IMG/VR virus record: IMGVR_UViG_3300005529_000032
Span: 1-64,000 of that record
DNA from: a virus
Direction: 5' to 3' (one strand)
Length of the DNA stretch: 64,000 bases
Part shown: piece by piece, positions 23,856 through 31,364 of the stretch
Layout of the letters: the number at the start of each line of letters is the position of its first letter
Numbering within the stretch: the stretch's first letter is position 1
The notes under the pieces: model-generated
The model's database searches: none
The model's input: only the letters and a program-made list of their open reading frames with translations
Told to the model about the DNA's origin: nothing
Program-made: the position numbers and the translations under genes

Positions 23856-25249
23856 TCCATCTCCTCCAAAAACTCGATTAGCTTCACGCCGATATACTCG
23901 GCTTTCTCTGGGACCACTGCATTACCAAGCCGGGAGAGCCGCTTGGTGCGGTTGCTCATAGCTCGGTCCAACTGATCGGAAAGCCCATCAGCCACTCCAC
24001 GAAGCGGGGATTCAAGCGCCGGCGCGAGGTCTGGCCGTCCGGCGAGGATGAGTGGCCAGATGGCGTCTCCGGGTCCTGGCGCGTAGCGAAGCGGTGCTCC
24101 ACGAAGTTCTGGAGTTGCTCGCCCTTCTGTGTCCCGCTCCGCTCCTGATAACTCTGCTTGTTCGGCGTCCGGTAGTCGCGTGCCGCTGGCGTCGGAAAGA
24201 ATCGCGCCTGCTGGTCGAGTCCCATCTCGTCCTTCCGGTCCCCGCTGCGGCTCCGAAACGAATCCGTTGCGGGAGTCTGCCAGATGGTGGCCTCCTCGGA
24301 AAGAATCTTGCCGCCCGTCCCCGGCGTGCGTGTCGACGCCCGGACTTGCTCCTTCACTGGCGTCGGCCAGTTGTTCGCCTGCTTCGCGAACTCCCCGCCG
24401 CCGCAGCCGCCGACTTTGCCCTTGTGGTCCCGGTTGCTCATTCCGTGCGGCGTGTGCCACAACTCCGCTTGGTGCGCCAATTGCACCGTCGGGTCCAGCG
24501 GACTGACGCGACCGTGGATCTTGTTCGGATGGTGATCCCGCTCCATTGGGGTGCGCCATAAATCGGTCGCTGTTGCTAGATCGTGCGGTTTGTAGTGACA
24601 GTCGGTCGCTGCGAAGCCCGGTCCGCGCGCATGCGCGTGCGCTTCCGGTGTCGGCCATGTGGTCGCGACTACCGTTAAGTCCTGATAGCCGCCGTTCTCC
24701 ATCGAGCGCCGCCGTGAGGGTCCGCCTGCGTTGTTCGCGTTGTCCTCGGTCGGTGTAGGCCACGATGAACACGCGCTTGCGGATATGACTGGCTCCGAAG
24801 TCCGAAGCTCGTAAACAGAACCAGACACACACATACCCGAGTCCGGAAAGGTCTCCGAGTACTCGTCGCATTGCATCGTGAGTAAGGAGACCTGGTGTGT
24901 TCTCAATAAGCACGAGCCGGGGTCGAAGCTCCCCAATAAGACGGGCGAACTCAAGCCAAAGACCCGAGCGAGTTGGCGCGCCATCCGCATCGAAGAGTCC
25001 GGCCCGCTTTCCGGCTTGGCTAACGTCCTGGCAGGGGAAGCCGCCGGCCAATAGGTCAACGGCGTCGAGATCTCGTCCGGATACATGTCTGATATCTCCA
25101 TGCCGCTTTACTCCCGGCCAATGTTTTTTCAGAACCTTCGTGCAAAACGCATCTACCTCGATCTGCCATTGACACTCCCATCCGGCGCGCTCCAGACCTA
25201 AGTCGAGTCCACCAATACCCGTGAACAACGAACCAAAGGTGAACTTCAC
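23849..25249 (-). CDS. dcm: DNA cytosine-5 methyltransferase
   Basis: A 466-residue protein. Motif I FTGIGGLDLGLE is at residues 9-20, catalytic PCQ at 72-74 (Cys73), ENTPG near 116 and motif VIII RKRVFIVAY near 158. Motifs IX-X, KRLSRLGNAVVPEKA, are near 440. The target-recognition stretch (about 168-400) is unusually long and low in hydrophobics. It carries repeats of (M/V/L)A(D/H)(A/P/S/T), for example MADTGSARA and LADASEGA. Methylation likely protects phage DNA from host restriction or marks it. The gene overlaps the primase/helicase stop by ATGA and carries a second long frame across its centre. Confidence 0.9.
   Translation of the reverse strand: MKFTFGSLFTGIGGLDLGLERAGWECQWQIEVDAFCTKVLKKHWPGVKRHGDIRHVSGRDLDAVDLLAGGFPCQDVSQAGKRAGLFDADGAPTRSGLWLEFARLIGELRPRLVLIENTPGLLTHDAMRRVLGDLSGLGYVCVWFCLRASDFGASHIRKRVFIVAYTDRGQREQRRRTLTAALDGERRLSGLNGSRDHMADTGSARACARTGLRSDRLSLQTARSSNSDRFMAHPNGAGSPSEQDPRSRQSAGPDGAIGAPSGVVAHAARNEQPGPQGQSRRLRRRGVREAGEQLADASEGASPGVDTHAGDGRQDSFRGGHHLADSRNGFVSEPQRGPEGRDGTRPAGAILSDASGTRLPDAEQAELSGAERDTEGRATPELRGAPLRYAPGPGDAIWPLILAGRPDLAPALESPLRGVADGLSDQLDRAMSNRTKRLSRLGNAVVPEKAEYIGVKLIEFLEEMEC
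23956..25101 (-). CDS. WPTP-repeat protein frame nested inside the methyltransferase gene
   Basis: A 381-residue uninterrupted frame on the same strand, shifted relative to the methyltransferase. It contains SSWPTPTEDNANN, TTWPTPEAHAHARG, LWRTPMERDHHP, LWHTPHGMSNRDHKG, NWPTPVKEQVR, IWQTPATDSF and FFPTPAARDY, ending LNPRFVEWLMGFPISWTEL. I recognise this 'WPTPxxxD ... FVEWLMGFPxxWT' pattern from proteins seen beside methyltransferases in phages. Each WPTP repeat is in register with a MADT/MAHP-type repeat in the other frame. It could be a true overlapping gene or an annotation shadow. The start codon is uncertain. Confidence 0.4.
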   Translation of the reverse strand: MEISDMYPDEISTPLTYWPAASPARTLAKPESGPDSSMRMARQLARVFGLSSPVLLGSFDPGSCLLRTHQVSLLTMQCDEYSETFPDSGMCVSGSVYELRTSEPVISASACSSWPTPTEDNANNAGGPSRRRSMENGGYQDLTVVATTWPTPEAHAHARGPGFAATDCHYKPHDLATATDLWRTPMERDHHPNKIHGRVSPLDPTVQLAHQAELWHTPHGMSNRDHKGKVGGCGGGEFAKQANNWPTPVKEQVRASTRTPGTGGKILSEEATIWQTPATDSFRSRSGDRKDEMGLDQQARFFPTPAARDYRTPNKQSYQERSGTQKGEQLQNFVEHRFATRQDPETPSGHSSSPDGQTSRRRLNPRFVEWLMGFPISWTEL

Positions 25250-27222
25250 TCAACGTCCTCAAAGCCGGTCTCTAAGAAATCCGGATTCAAATACACCCGC
25301 GTAATGACGCCCTGCACGCGGCGCCGCGCCTGCCGCCATCCGAGTTGCTGCAGGCAGCGCACCACGCCCACCTTGTCGGCTTGTGTCTGACTCGACACGG
25401 GCTTATTGATGCACTGATCCAATACCTCGGGCAATGTCACGGACTCCCGATTGATGACCCAGCGCTTAATGCGATCCAGCCAGACATGCACGTCGACGCG
25501 CTTGGCCTGCTCCCGCTTCGCCGCCTCGATCACACTGTCTTGCTGTAGCCACCACACGGCTTTCTGCCGGTAGAGCTCGACCGCCTCGGCCCATAACTGG
25601 TCGCGGTCTTCGTGCAGCGCATCGAGCTCGATCTTGCCCACTTCCACGGGCCAGAACCTGCGGTTGCCTGTTGTGTCCTTCAGCGGCTCGTACTCGTTCG
25701 TGGTCGCGAGAAACACCGTCTGCCGCGGATGCTCCACATTCTGCCGCCCGTACATCGGCCGGTAGATGTCGACACTGCGGCTCATGTAGGCTTTCACGCT
25801 GGTCAAGGCCGCCTTGTTCAGCGCCGCGAGCTCCTGGAGCTCCACAATCCAGCGGCCCACGAGATGCAGCTTCGCGTCTTTCTCGCTCAGGTCCGGCAGA
25901 TCATCACTGAACCACGGCTCCCCGAGCAGCCGGCACAAGCTCGACTTCATTAAGCCTTCCGCGCCGATGAACATCAGCGCTGCATCGGCTTTGCAACCTG
26001 GTTGAAAGATCCGCGCCACTGCGCTGATCAACCAGCAACGCCCGGCCGTGCTCGTGTATGGGTCGAGTTTTACTCCCGCGTAGCGCGTCAGCCATTGATC
26101 GACGCGCGGCTCGCTATCCCAATGCAAACTGTTCAGGTAATCGCGCACGGGATGAAACGTGTGTCGCGACGCTACCGCCTGGACTGCGTCATAAGCCGAA
26201 TCTTTGCCGACCTCGATGTGGTGCGACTGCAGCCAATACGTCAGCTCCAAAGTGTCGAGCTCAATCCACTCTGTTGTGTGTTTGGTTCGCTCCCACCAGG
26301 GCAAGGTGGAGGGCTTCAAAACCTTGTCTGCAAACTCATCGCGCATCAGTCCGGCAAACTCGGGCGCGTTCGCCACTGCTACCTGAGCATTCACGCCCAA
26401 TGCTTTCGGCTTGCCAGTGTCCGTCGTGTACAGCCGCGCTTTCCATCCCGTCGCGCTGTTGAACTGGATCTGGCGGATGGCTTCGAGCACTACCTCTGGC
26501 CCGCTGCCTGCTAACCAGTCATCGACGCCTTTGCCGAAATCCATGTCCCATTCGAGGTTTCCCACCTCGGCGCCGCGCTCGCGCAGGATGATGCTCAAAG
26601 CCCAACGCGCTTTCTTCACCGCGTCCTTCAACACGGCGTCTGAATCAAACGCGATGATGAATTTGCGTGCGCGATAGTACAGCAAGTCCATGTCTGGAAT
26701 CTGGCCACGCACTGCGACTCTCGCGCCATACTCGTTCGTGGTCGTCCCGATGATGCCCATGAAGTTATTCACGCCACTCACTCCGACGGGAATAAACTCC
26801 GGAACACCTGTGCGCCAGTTCGCAAGCCGCCACAGCGCGAGCGTTTTCAACTCGCCTTCGGTGACGATCACCGGCACGTTGATGTCTTGGACGAGTTTCG
26901 GATCTAAGTGACGCGGGAAGTACAACCGATTGCGGTCCCCTGGCGCTGACAGATATTTCCGGCTTGGCTTGCCGGTCCGCGCGTCGATCTCGGGATTCTC
27001 GCGCCGCAACCGCGCTGCCACCGGATCATTTGGCCTGCCGGGCAGGAAATACCAGATGCCGATGCCTGAGTAATCAAAGCTGCCGCGCCCGGCAATGAGC
27101 TCTTTGCCTTCGACGTGATTGAGGTGTTTCAGTCCGGCCGCGCGTGCCGTTGCCGGATCGATCCAGCGTTTCCCGAGCTCGACTATCTCGGCATCCGTGA
27201 GGTCGTGGCCTATCTCAATCAC
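25246..27222 (-). CDS. Primase-helicase of the VirE type
   Basis: A 658-residue protein. The N-terminal half has a toprim-like primase domain with VIVTEGELKTLALW (Glu near 122) and KFIIAFDSDAV (near 188-198), as in DUF3854-type primases. The C-terminal half is a VirE/superfamily-3-like ATPase. It has Walker A MFIGAEGLMKSSLCRLL near 418-433, Walker B-like RWIVELQELAAL and sensor block TVFLATTNEYEPLKDTTGNR. It likely unwinds and primes phage DNA at the origin. No DNA polymerase is seen in the window, so the host polymerase is presumably used. Overlaps the methyltransferase by ATGA. Confidence 0.85.
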   Translation of the reverse strand: MIEIGHDLTDAEIVELGKRWIDPATARAAGLKHLNHVEGKELIAGRGSFDYSGIGIWYFLPGRPNDPVAARLRRENPEIDARTGKPSRKYLSAPGDRNRLYFPRHLDPKLVQDINVPVIVTEGELKTLALWRLANWRTGVPEFIPVGVSGVNNFMGIIGTTTNEYGARVAVRGQIPDMDLLYYRARKFIIAFDSDAVLKDAVKKARWALSIILRERGAEVGNLEWDMDFGKGVDDWLAGSGPEVVLEAIRQIQFNSATGWKARLYTTDTGKPKALGVNAQVAVANAPEFAGLMRDEFADKVLKPSTLPWWERTKHTTEWIELDTLELTYWLQSHHIEVGKDSAYDAVQAVASRHTFHPVRDYLNSLHWDSEPRVDQWLTRYAGVKLDPYTSTAGRCWLISAVARIFQPGCKADAALMFIGAEGLMKSSLCRLLGEPWFSDDLPDLSEKDAKLHLVGRWIVELQELAALNKAALTSVKAYMSRSVDIYRPMYGRQNVEHPRQTVFLATTNEYEPLKDTTGNRRFWPVEVGKIELDALHEDRDQLWAEAVELYRQKAVWWLQQDSVIEAAKREQAKRVDVHVWLDRIKRWVINRESVTLPEVLDQCINKPVSSQTQADKVGVVRCLQQLGWRQARRRVQGVITRVYLNPDFLETGFEDVE

Positions 27223-27234
27223 GCCGCGCGTCCC

Positions 27235-27534
27235 CTAGATGTGACCCAGCTTCTCTAGCTCCTCCAAGATCGACGTCTCGAAGTTTCGGTACGCATCCAA
27301 GCTCCCGAAGCGAATGATGGTCTTGTACACTACCTTGCCGTTGTCGCCCCGCCGCAACTCCCCGTTCTCGATCGTCGGCGCACCTGGCAGCATGATCCAG
27401 CGGCGCTGCCCGTTGTCATGCACGAGGCATCCGAGGATCTGCATTCCCGTCGGCAGCGTCACTGTGAAGGTGCCCACCAGGGTATTGCGATGCACGGCTC
27501 GCCAGTCGGAAATGATTGGGATTGAGTCTTCCAT
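27235..27534 (-). CDS. Small conserved protein preceding the primase
   Basis: About 99 residues from ATG 27534, where GAGGTG is spaced six bases upstream; a TTG at 27609 is the longest alternative. The core NTLVGTFTVTLPTGMQILGC, RRWIMLPGAPTIENGE, KVVYKTIIRFGSLDAYRNFE is a compact alpha/beta domain of a kind often found directly before VirE-type primases. No catalytic motif is visible. It is the first gene of the leftward replication operon and has a roughly 175-base leader containing operator sites. Confidence 0.55.
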   Translation of the reverse strand: MEDSIPIISDWRAVHRNTLVGTFTVTLPTGMQILGCLVHDNGQRRWIMLPGAPTIENGELRRGDNGKVVYKTIIRFGSLDAYRNFETSILEELEKLGHI

Positions 27535-27708
27535 CACCATCACCTCGGACATCGGTTCGAGTGTGGGTGCGTCGAGGACGGCTGAGGCAGAGGGCAACGG
27601 GTTCTCCAAGGTTTAGAGATCGACAGCTAACTCAGCGTCCAGAGAAACCAACCACAGTCCCATTTCCGCATCGGCTTCCCTGGACGCCAATCGCTTCGAG
27701 TATATCCC

Positions 27709-27760
27709 CTACTCAGTAGGGCTACGCAACCGAAATCTACCTAGTAGGCTTACCGAGTAG
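27709..27760. promoter_or_regulatory. Cluster of three operator-like palindromes and leftward promoter
   Basis: CTACTCAGTAG (centre 27714, perfect apart from its middle base), CTACCTAGTAG (27742) and TTACCGAGTAG (27755). The last two are 13 bp apart, and a weaker half-site CTACG lies near 27722. On the leftward strand TATACT (about 27700-27705) follows the first site and TTGCGT precedes it by 19 bases. The palindrome would therefore sit between -35 and -10 of a promoter for the primase operon. Confidence 0.7.
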
Positions 27761-27788
27761 TGGCCGCCGTCTGTCATCTCAAAAACAA

Positions 27789-27815
27789 AAAGACCGGGCT
27801 TTTGACCCGGTCTTT
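27789..27815 (-). terminator. Rho-independent terminator
   Basis: AAAGACCGGG and CCCGGTCTTT form a perfect 10-bp stem with a 7-base loop. On the leftward strand it is followed by TTGTTTTTGTTTTTGAG-like U-rich sequence (27781-27788 and beyond). It ends the transcript of the Uma2/zinc-protein genes just before the promoter of the primase operon. Confidence 0.85.
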
Positions 27816-27886
27816 CCCACGTTGACTTTGCTTCGTTTGCCAAAGGCTTCGAAAGGCTCTGCAATCTTTCGAAGGGAGTGAAACTA

Positions 27887-28126
27887 TTATGGCGCAGTTC
27901 CGGCCTGCCGCGTGCAACCATGGCCACGCCGCGCGACCGTCAGCGATACCTGCTCGCCGCATCTCGGGCACGGAATCATGGTCGCTGGCCGTCCGCCTGC
28001 TCTCGTCACCACAGTTCGCTTGGAGAGCTTATACAGCGCGACAAAGCTGCGGATGGCCGACTGGCATTCCACACTGGTCCGCAAATGCTCCAGCGTGGCC
28101 GGACGTCCGCAGTGTGGGCACTTCAT
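27887..28126 (-). CDS. Small double zinc-ribbon protein
   Basis: A 79-residue protein beginning MKCPHCGRPATLEHLRTSVE, with a second knuckle CPRCGEQVSL near residue 53 and single Cys at about 21 and 71. The arrangement suggests two small zinc ribbons, each with one CxxC and one extra Cys. It ends just before a terminator and overlaps the Uma2 gene by ATGA. A nucleic-acid-binding or regulatory role is possible. Confidence 0.6.
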   Translation of the reverse strand: MKCPHCGRPATLEHLRTSVECQSAIRSFVALYKLSKRTVVTRAGGRPATMIPCPRCGEQVSLTVARRGHGCTRQAGTAP

Positions 28127-28656
28127 AATTCCTCCTCGCTGAAGATATCTGCGCAGCGGAACTCAGCAAGATGCAGAATCGCGTCATCGCCGCTAAACCG
28201 CTGCGTGATGTAATCCTGGCCTGTGATCTCGACTTGCTTCAGACGATCATTCACCACCCAGAACCCCGAGCAGCCGTGGCGCAAACACACATCGATCTTC
28301 TCGGCAATCTCTTCCGCCGTGTTGCCCGGCGAGAGCACCTCGACCACAATATCCGGAGCGCCTTGCAGGTAGCTGTCAGGCGGTGTTTGTTGCGCCCGTT
28401 CCCGTTTCACGACGCCAATATCCGCACGCCAAACTTCGTACTCGGGCAGCGGTTGAAAGGCCATCTCCACGCGCACAATGCCCCAGGAGGACATGCTGCG
28501 TGCGAGCAACGTGCGGATGCGCTCCTGCAACTGCTCGTGTCTCCATTTCGGCGGAGGCATCGTTACCACCTCCCCGTGATGCAACTCGAAGCGACCCGAT
28601 GGGTCCGGAAGTGTGAGAAACTCCCCGACCGTGACCAATGTCGTGAAAATACCCAT
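28123..28656 (-). CDS. Uma2-family PD-(D/E)XK endonuclease
   Basis: A 177-residue protein from ATG 28656, preceded by GAGGGTGAG. FELHHGEVVTMPPPKWRHEQ, EVWRADIGVV and QGAPDIVVEVLSPGNTAEEI...KIDVCLRHGCSGFWVV match the Uma2 (DUF820) nuclease pattern. The PDIVVEVLSP segment carries the core acidic residues, with Lys in the following helix. Uma2 proteins are multicopy in cyanobacteria, Acidobacteria and Planctomycetes but uncommon in phages. Role may be DNA degradation, repair or competition; not known. Confidence 0.8.
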   Translation of the reverse strand: MGIFTTLVTVGEFLTLPDPSGRFELHHGEVVTMPPPKWRHEQLQERIRTLLARSMSSWGIVRVEMAFQPLPEYEVWRADIGVVKRERAQQTPPDSYLQGAPDIVVEVLSPGNTAEEIAEKIDVCLRHGCSGFWVVNDRLKQVEITGQDYITQRFSGDDAILHLAEFRCADIFSEEEL

Positions 28657-28663
28657 CTCACCC

Positions 28664-28876
28664 TCAATTCCCCCGGTCTTCGATGATCCCAACGCGCTTG
28701 TCGAGCTCGTGCAGTGCGCCCGTCAGCATCTCCATACTCGTGCTTAGTTTGTCGAGTCCCGCCTCGATGCGGTCCGCACGCTTATTGCTCAGGACTAATG
28801 CCGTGATGGCGACGCCTGCCGTTGATCCTGCCGTTGCGACGGATGTCACCACGGCGACGATGATGTTGCTGTCCAT
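28664..28876 (-). CDS. Small membrane/coiled-coil protein
   Basis: A 70-residue protein with a hydrophobic N-terminal helix (IIVAVVTSVATAGSTAGVAI, then TALVL) and a heptad-type coiled coil (RIEAGLDKLSTSMEMLTGAL, HELDKRVGIIED). Short TM-plus-coiled-coil proteins of this architecture recur at 31043-31279 and 38448-38726. Holin-like or membrane-anchoring role possible; no specific evidence. Confidence 0.55.
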   Translation of the reverse strand: MDSNIIVAVVTSVATAGSTAGVAITALVLSNKRADRIEAGLDKLSTSMEMLTGALHELDKRVGIIEDRGN

Positions 28877-28931
28877 GCCTTTTCCCTATTCTCCCTTGTT
28901 GGTAGTGAATTTGACTACCCAATCTTCCTTC

Positions 28932-29384
28932 CTATCCACACACAAATGCGGGAGCCTGCTCCCGGATCTCGTCATACTGCGCCGGGGCAGCATTGCCGCC
29001 CTCGATGCGCTCCACAAACCAATAGCTGCGTTCGAAGCTGTAGCTGATGCGCAGGTCGACAAAGAACCCGTTGCGATCCTGGTCGACGCCAAACACGCGA
29101 TAGCGGCTGTTGCCGAGTGACATCCAGTGCGTAAAGTACATGGCTATTTGCCCTCCCCCTGGGAGCCGCAACCTTCCGACCAGGAATAATCCGCATCGAG
29201 TTCCGGGGTCGATCCGGCAGTCGCAGACCTCGCCTACCTCGACCGGATACCCGCAGTCGAAGCAGTCGACGTAGCGGACCCATGCCTGCCGCTCCTCCTG
29301 CCACGTCTTTTTCCCGTTCGGGCATCCCGCCTCATGCGCGAATACCCCGTTAATGTTTGCCGCCTGACATTGATCGCAGCGCAT
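28932..29384 (-). CDS. Zinc-knuckle phage protein
   Basis: A 150-residue protein from ATG 29384, preceded by GGAGGAAGG; an upstream GTG at 29414 is less likely. It starts MRCDQCQAANINGVFAHEAG, then CPNGKK. I know the opening 'CxxCxxxxINGxxxHExGCPN' from many small phage proteins. A second Cys group (CFDCGYPVEVGEVCDC) follows near residue 43. The C-terminal half contains aromatic strands (YFTHWMSLGNSRYRVFGVDQ). Function unknown; zinc binding is likely. Confidence 0.6.
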   Translation of the reverse strand: MRCDQCQAANINGVFAHEAGCPNGKKTWQEERQAWVRYVDCFDCGYPVEVGEVCDCRIDPGTRCGLFLVGRLRLPGGGQIAMYFTHWMSLGNSRYRVFGVDQDRNGFFVDLRISYSFERSYWFVERIEGGNAAPAQYDEIREQAPAFVCG

Positions 29385-29501
29385 AAACCTTCCTCCGAGT
29401 CCAGAATAACTCACCTAGCGAGTATATGCAATGGTTTGGTATGGTCTTTCCTCGGAAAATTTCCGGCCTTGCCGCCTGCCTGGATTGGGATGGCCTTGGC
29501 C

Positions 29502-29821
29502 CGTGAACAGCGTGCACGGCTCTGTGTACAGTGTCAGGCCGTCATTCTGGGACTGTTCACAGGTCGTAACCCGTTGTGTCTCCTACTACTTATCTCTTCT
29601 GTGAACAGTGTGAACAGTATAAAGGAATAAAAGTATATAGTAGGTGGGCATAATGTAATAGCAAATAGGTATATAAGAGGAGAAGGATAGAAACTGCGGT
29701 ACACACTGCACACACTGTGCACAGACGCACTAAGTGCCTTTGGAATCAATGATTTAGCCTGTGAACAGTCTGTGAACAGTAAGGTGTGAACAGTCTCGAA
29801 AGACCGTTGGGACCGTTCACA
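29502..29821. repeat. Iteron-like repeats around an AT-rich segment (candidate origin)
   Basis: TGTGAACAGT or close variants occur at 29502 (CGTGAACAGC), 29600, 29609, 29760, 29771 and 29785. Inverted copies lie at 29552 (ACTGTTCACA) and 29812 (ACCGTTCACA). TGTGTACAGT at 29523 and CACTGTGCACAG at about 29714 are more divergent. Between the groups, 29618-29690 is strongly AT-rich (TATAAAGGAATAAAAGTATA is typical) in a GC-rich genome. Repeats flanking an AT-rich unwinding zone fit a replication origin; a terminase pac/cos site is the main alternative. No gene is visible in 29385-29946. Confidence 0.65.
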
Positions 29822-29946
29822 AAAGGTGGGTAAAAAACAAGTGCCGGATGGCCTAACGGCTACCCGGCTCCTGTAGGCTACCTGATGCGGTCGCCCCTGT
29901 CAATGGGTTGACACTTCTGCCATTCGCCTGACACTAATAGAGCAGG

Positions 29947-30528
29947 ATGGGAAGACCCAAAGGTCAATACATCATTAACGAACTCCCGGAAAGCACTCGA
30001 TCTAAAGTACTTGATGCACTCCTGGCCGGAGCCTCGCTGCGCGAATGCGCCAAAATCGGAGGCGTCAGCCACGAAGCTGTGAAAACTTACAAACAGAATG
30101 TTTTCCTGCCAGCAGTTCACAAAGCCCGGCAAATTCAAGCGCTGCAAGGACTTCCTACGTCTGACACCCAAAAAGCCATCGAGCATATTTCCCTGACGCG
30201 CGACGTCATCCAAACGAGTCCACTCCGAGACCGCCTCCAATTCCTTTGGTCTGAGTCCGAGGATGCTGTTAAGCGAGCAAAGAGAGCCGTTCGCGTGGTC
30301 AAAGACCCAGCTTCCGGCGAGCTTGTTCCAGTTGGCCCGGACGTCGCCGCTATCGCGCCCGTCCTCAACCAAGCACACAAGAATTGTGAGTTACTTGGGC
30401 GGGTAACTGGCGAACTAGAAAGCGCTCCGTCGGCTAACATCGCCGTTCAGATCGTGATGCCAGGTGCGCCACAAAATCCGCCTGCGGCCGAACTTCCATA
30501 TATCGATGTCAGCGTCAAAAAACGCTGA
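29947..30528 (+). CDS. HTH protein resembling a terminase small subunit
   Basis: A 193-residue rightward protein in a leftward neighbourhood. Residues 15-55 (STRSKVLDALLAGASLRECA then KIGGVSHEAVKTYKQNV) form a helix-turn-helix like those of small terminases. The middle is a charged helix and AHKNCELLGRVTGELE near residue 140 is a recurrent ending of small-terminase-like phage proteins. It lies 120 bases after the repeat cluster. It could recognise those repeats as packaging site, or act as replication initiator. GAGCAGG precedes ATG. Confidence 0.6.
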   Translation: MGRPKGQYIINELPESTRSKVLDALLAGASLRECAKIGGVSHEAVKTYKQNVFLPAVHKARQIQALQGLPTSDTQKAIEHISLTRDVIQTSPLRDRLQFLWSESEDAVKRAKRAVRVVKDPASGELVPVGPDVAAIAPVLNQAHKNCELLGRVTGELESAPSANIAVQIVMPGAPQNPPAAELPYIDVSVKKR

Positions 30529-31042
30529 AAACTGCCGATTTTGAGGGGTGTTGGGATATCAGACGGCTCTCAGCGATTCGTTATAGCTCGTTTCTGAGGG
30601 CAAAAATTTTCACGTCTGCGAACGCTATTACGAAATTTGCTGAAATTCACTTACTGACTTAGTGTGATTGAGTTAGTCCTACTTACTAAGTGGGAATAGA
30701 CCATCTCGACTGGATGGAATAGACCGAGTAAGTCGAGCGGGTAAGTCGGGAAAGATGGTGACCATCCATTTAGGAACTACCCACCCCACCCCCATACCCC
30801 ATTTTCAAGGAACCTTCCGCCGGCCGGGTTAAAGTCTAAATCTCATGCGCGCAGTCTGGCTGCTAACATGGCACTCGCCGACTAGTGCGAAGCTAGTTTA
30901 GTGGAACAGGAAACCAGCACGGCGAACGTGGTAGATGGGTTGTTTGCGATCGCGCGGGCGCTGCATCAGGTAGCAAAAGCGATCGAGGAGGGATATAGGG
31001 ATGAAAGCGGCGGGAACGGAATGACGTAGAGAACGGGGAGTT
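30529..31042. other. Noncoding gap between convergent genes with degenerate operator sites
   Basis: No convincing gene is present. 30649-30745 holds degenerate copies of the operator family: TGACTTAGTGT near 30660, TGAGTTAGTCC near 30674, TTACTAAGTGG near 30688, AGTAA at 30727 and GGTAA at 30740 (13 apart). GGAATAGACC occurs twice (30693, 30716). A pyrimidine-rich stretch, ACCCACCCCACCCCCATACC, is at about 30778. ACTAGT and GCTAGT occur at 30881-30897. Because genes converge here, these sites have no obvious downstream gene. Confidence 0.5.
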
Positions 31043-31279
31043 TTAGCGGACGAGGCGGGAAGAGGACTCGATTTTATCGAGGCGGTCATCGATGCGATTG
31101 AAGCGTTGTTCGGTGGAGGATTTGAGGTCGGTGATACGGGCCGAGAGGGAGGCATTGAGGTCGTCGATGCGTTTACTGAGTTCCTCGAGGCGTTTATTGT
31201 TGTTCCAGTGAGCGAGGAGGATAGCGGCGACGACGGGGAGGACGCCGTAGAAGACCTGGAGAGCTTGGGAATTGGGCAT
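31043..31279 (-). CDS. Small membrane-anchored coiled-coil protein
   Basis: A 78-residue protein. Residues 9-25 (VFYGVLPVVAAILLAHW) are a transmembrane segment. The rest is a coiled coil (RLEELSKRIDDLNASLSARI, RFNRIDDRLDKIE). It resembles other small proteins I associate with acidobacterial sequence. A perfect TATAAT sits upstream on its strand at about 31302. A holin-like or membrane-tether function is possible. Confidence 0.65.
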   Translation of the reverse strand: MPNSQALQVFYGVLPVVAAILLAHWNNNKRLEELSKRIDDLNASLSARITDLKSSTEQRFNRIDDRLDKIESSSRLVR

Positions 31280-31319
31280 GGGCGGGGCCGTTGGTAGTCA
31301 TTATAACTACTTTACGTAG

Positions 31320-31364
31320 TTTAGGGAGTTTAAGAAGTTTAGGGAGTTTAAGAAGTTTAGGGAG
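31320..31364. repeat. 18-bp tandem repeat, 2.5 copies
   Basis: Unit TTTAGGGAGTTTAAGAAG repeats perfectly twice, plus a final half unit, between the gene at 31357-31599 and the coiled-coil gene. It is AT-rich relative to its surroundings and lies upstream of a TATAAT box (about 31302) on the leftward strand. It may be a slippage product; no function is evident. Confidence 0.7.

Noticed and set aside
27709-27927. 72-residue leftward frame across the operator cluster and terminator
   Set aside because: It runs through a strong terminator and operator palindromes and overlaps the zinc-ribbon gene; no plausible start.
29502-29821. LexA/SOS-type boxes
   Set aside because: CTGTTCACAG-like words occur, but they are mostly direct repeats of a 10-mer in a cluster rather than a palindromic box at promoters.
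29878-30378. 166-residue leftward frame opposite the HTH gene
   Set aside because: It is the antisense of the terminase-small-subunit-like gene and has no ribosome-binding site or motif.
31320-31364. Possible CRISPR array
   Set aside because: Units are directly adjacent with no spacers; it is a simple tandem repeat.
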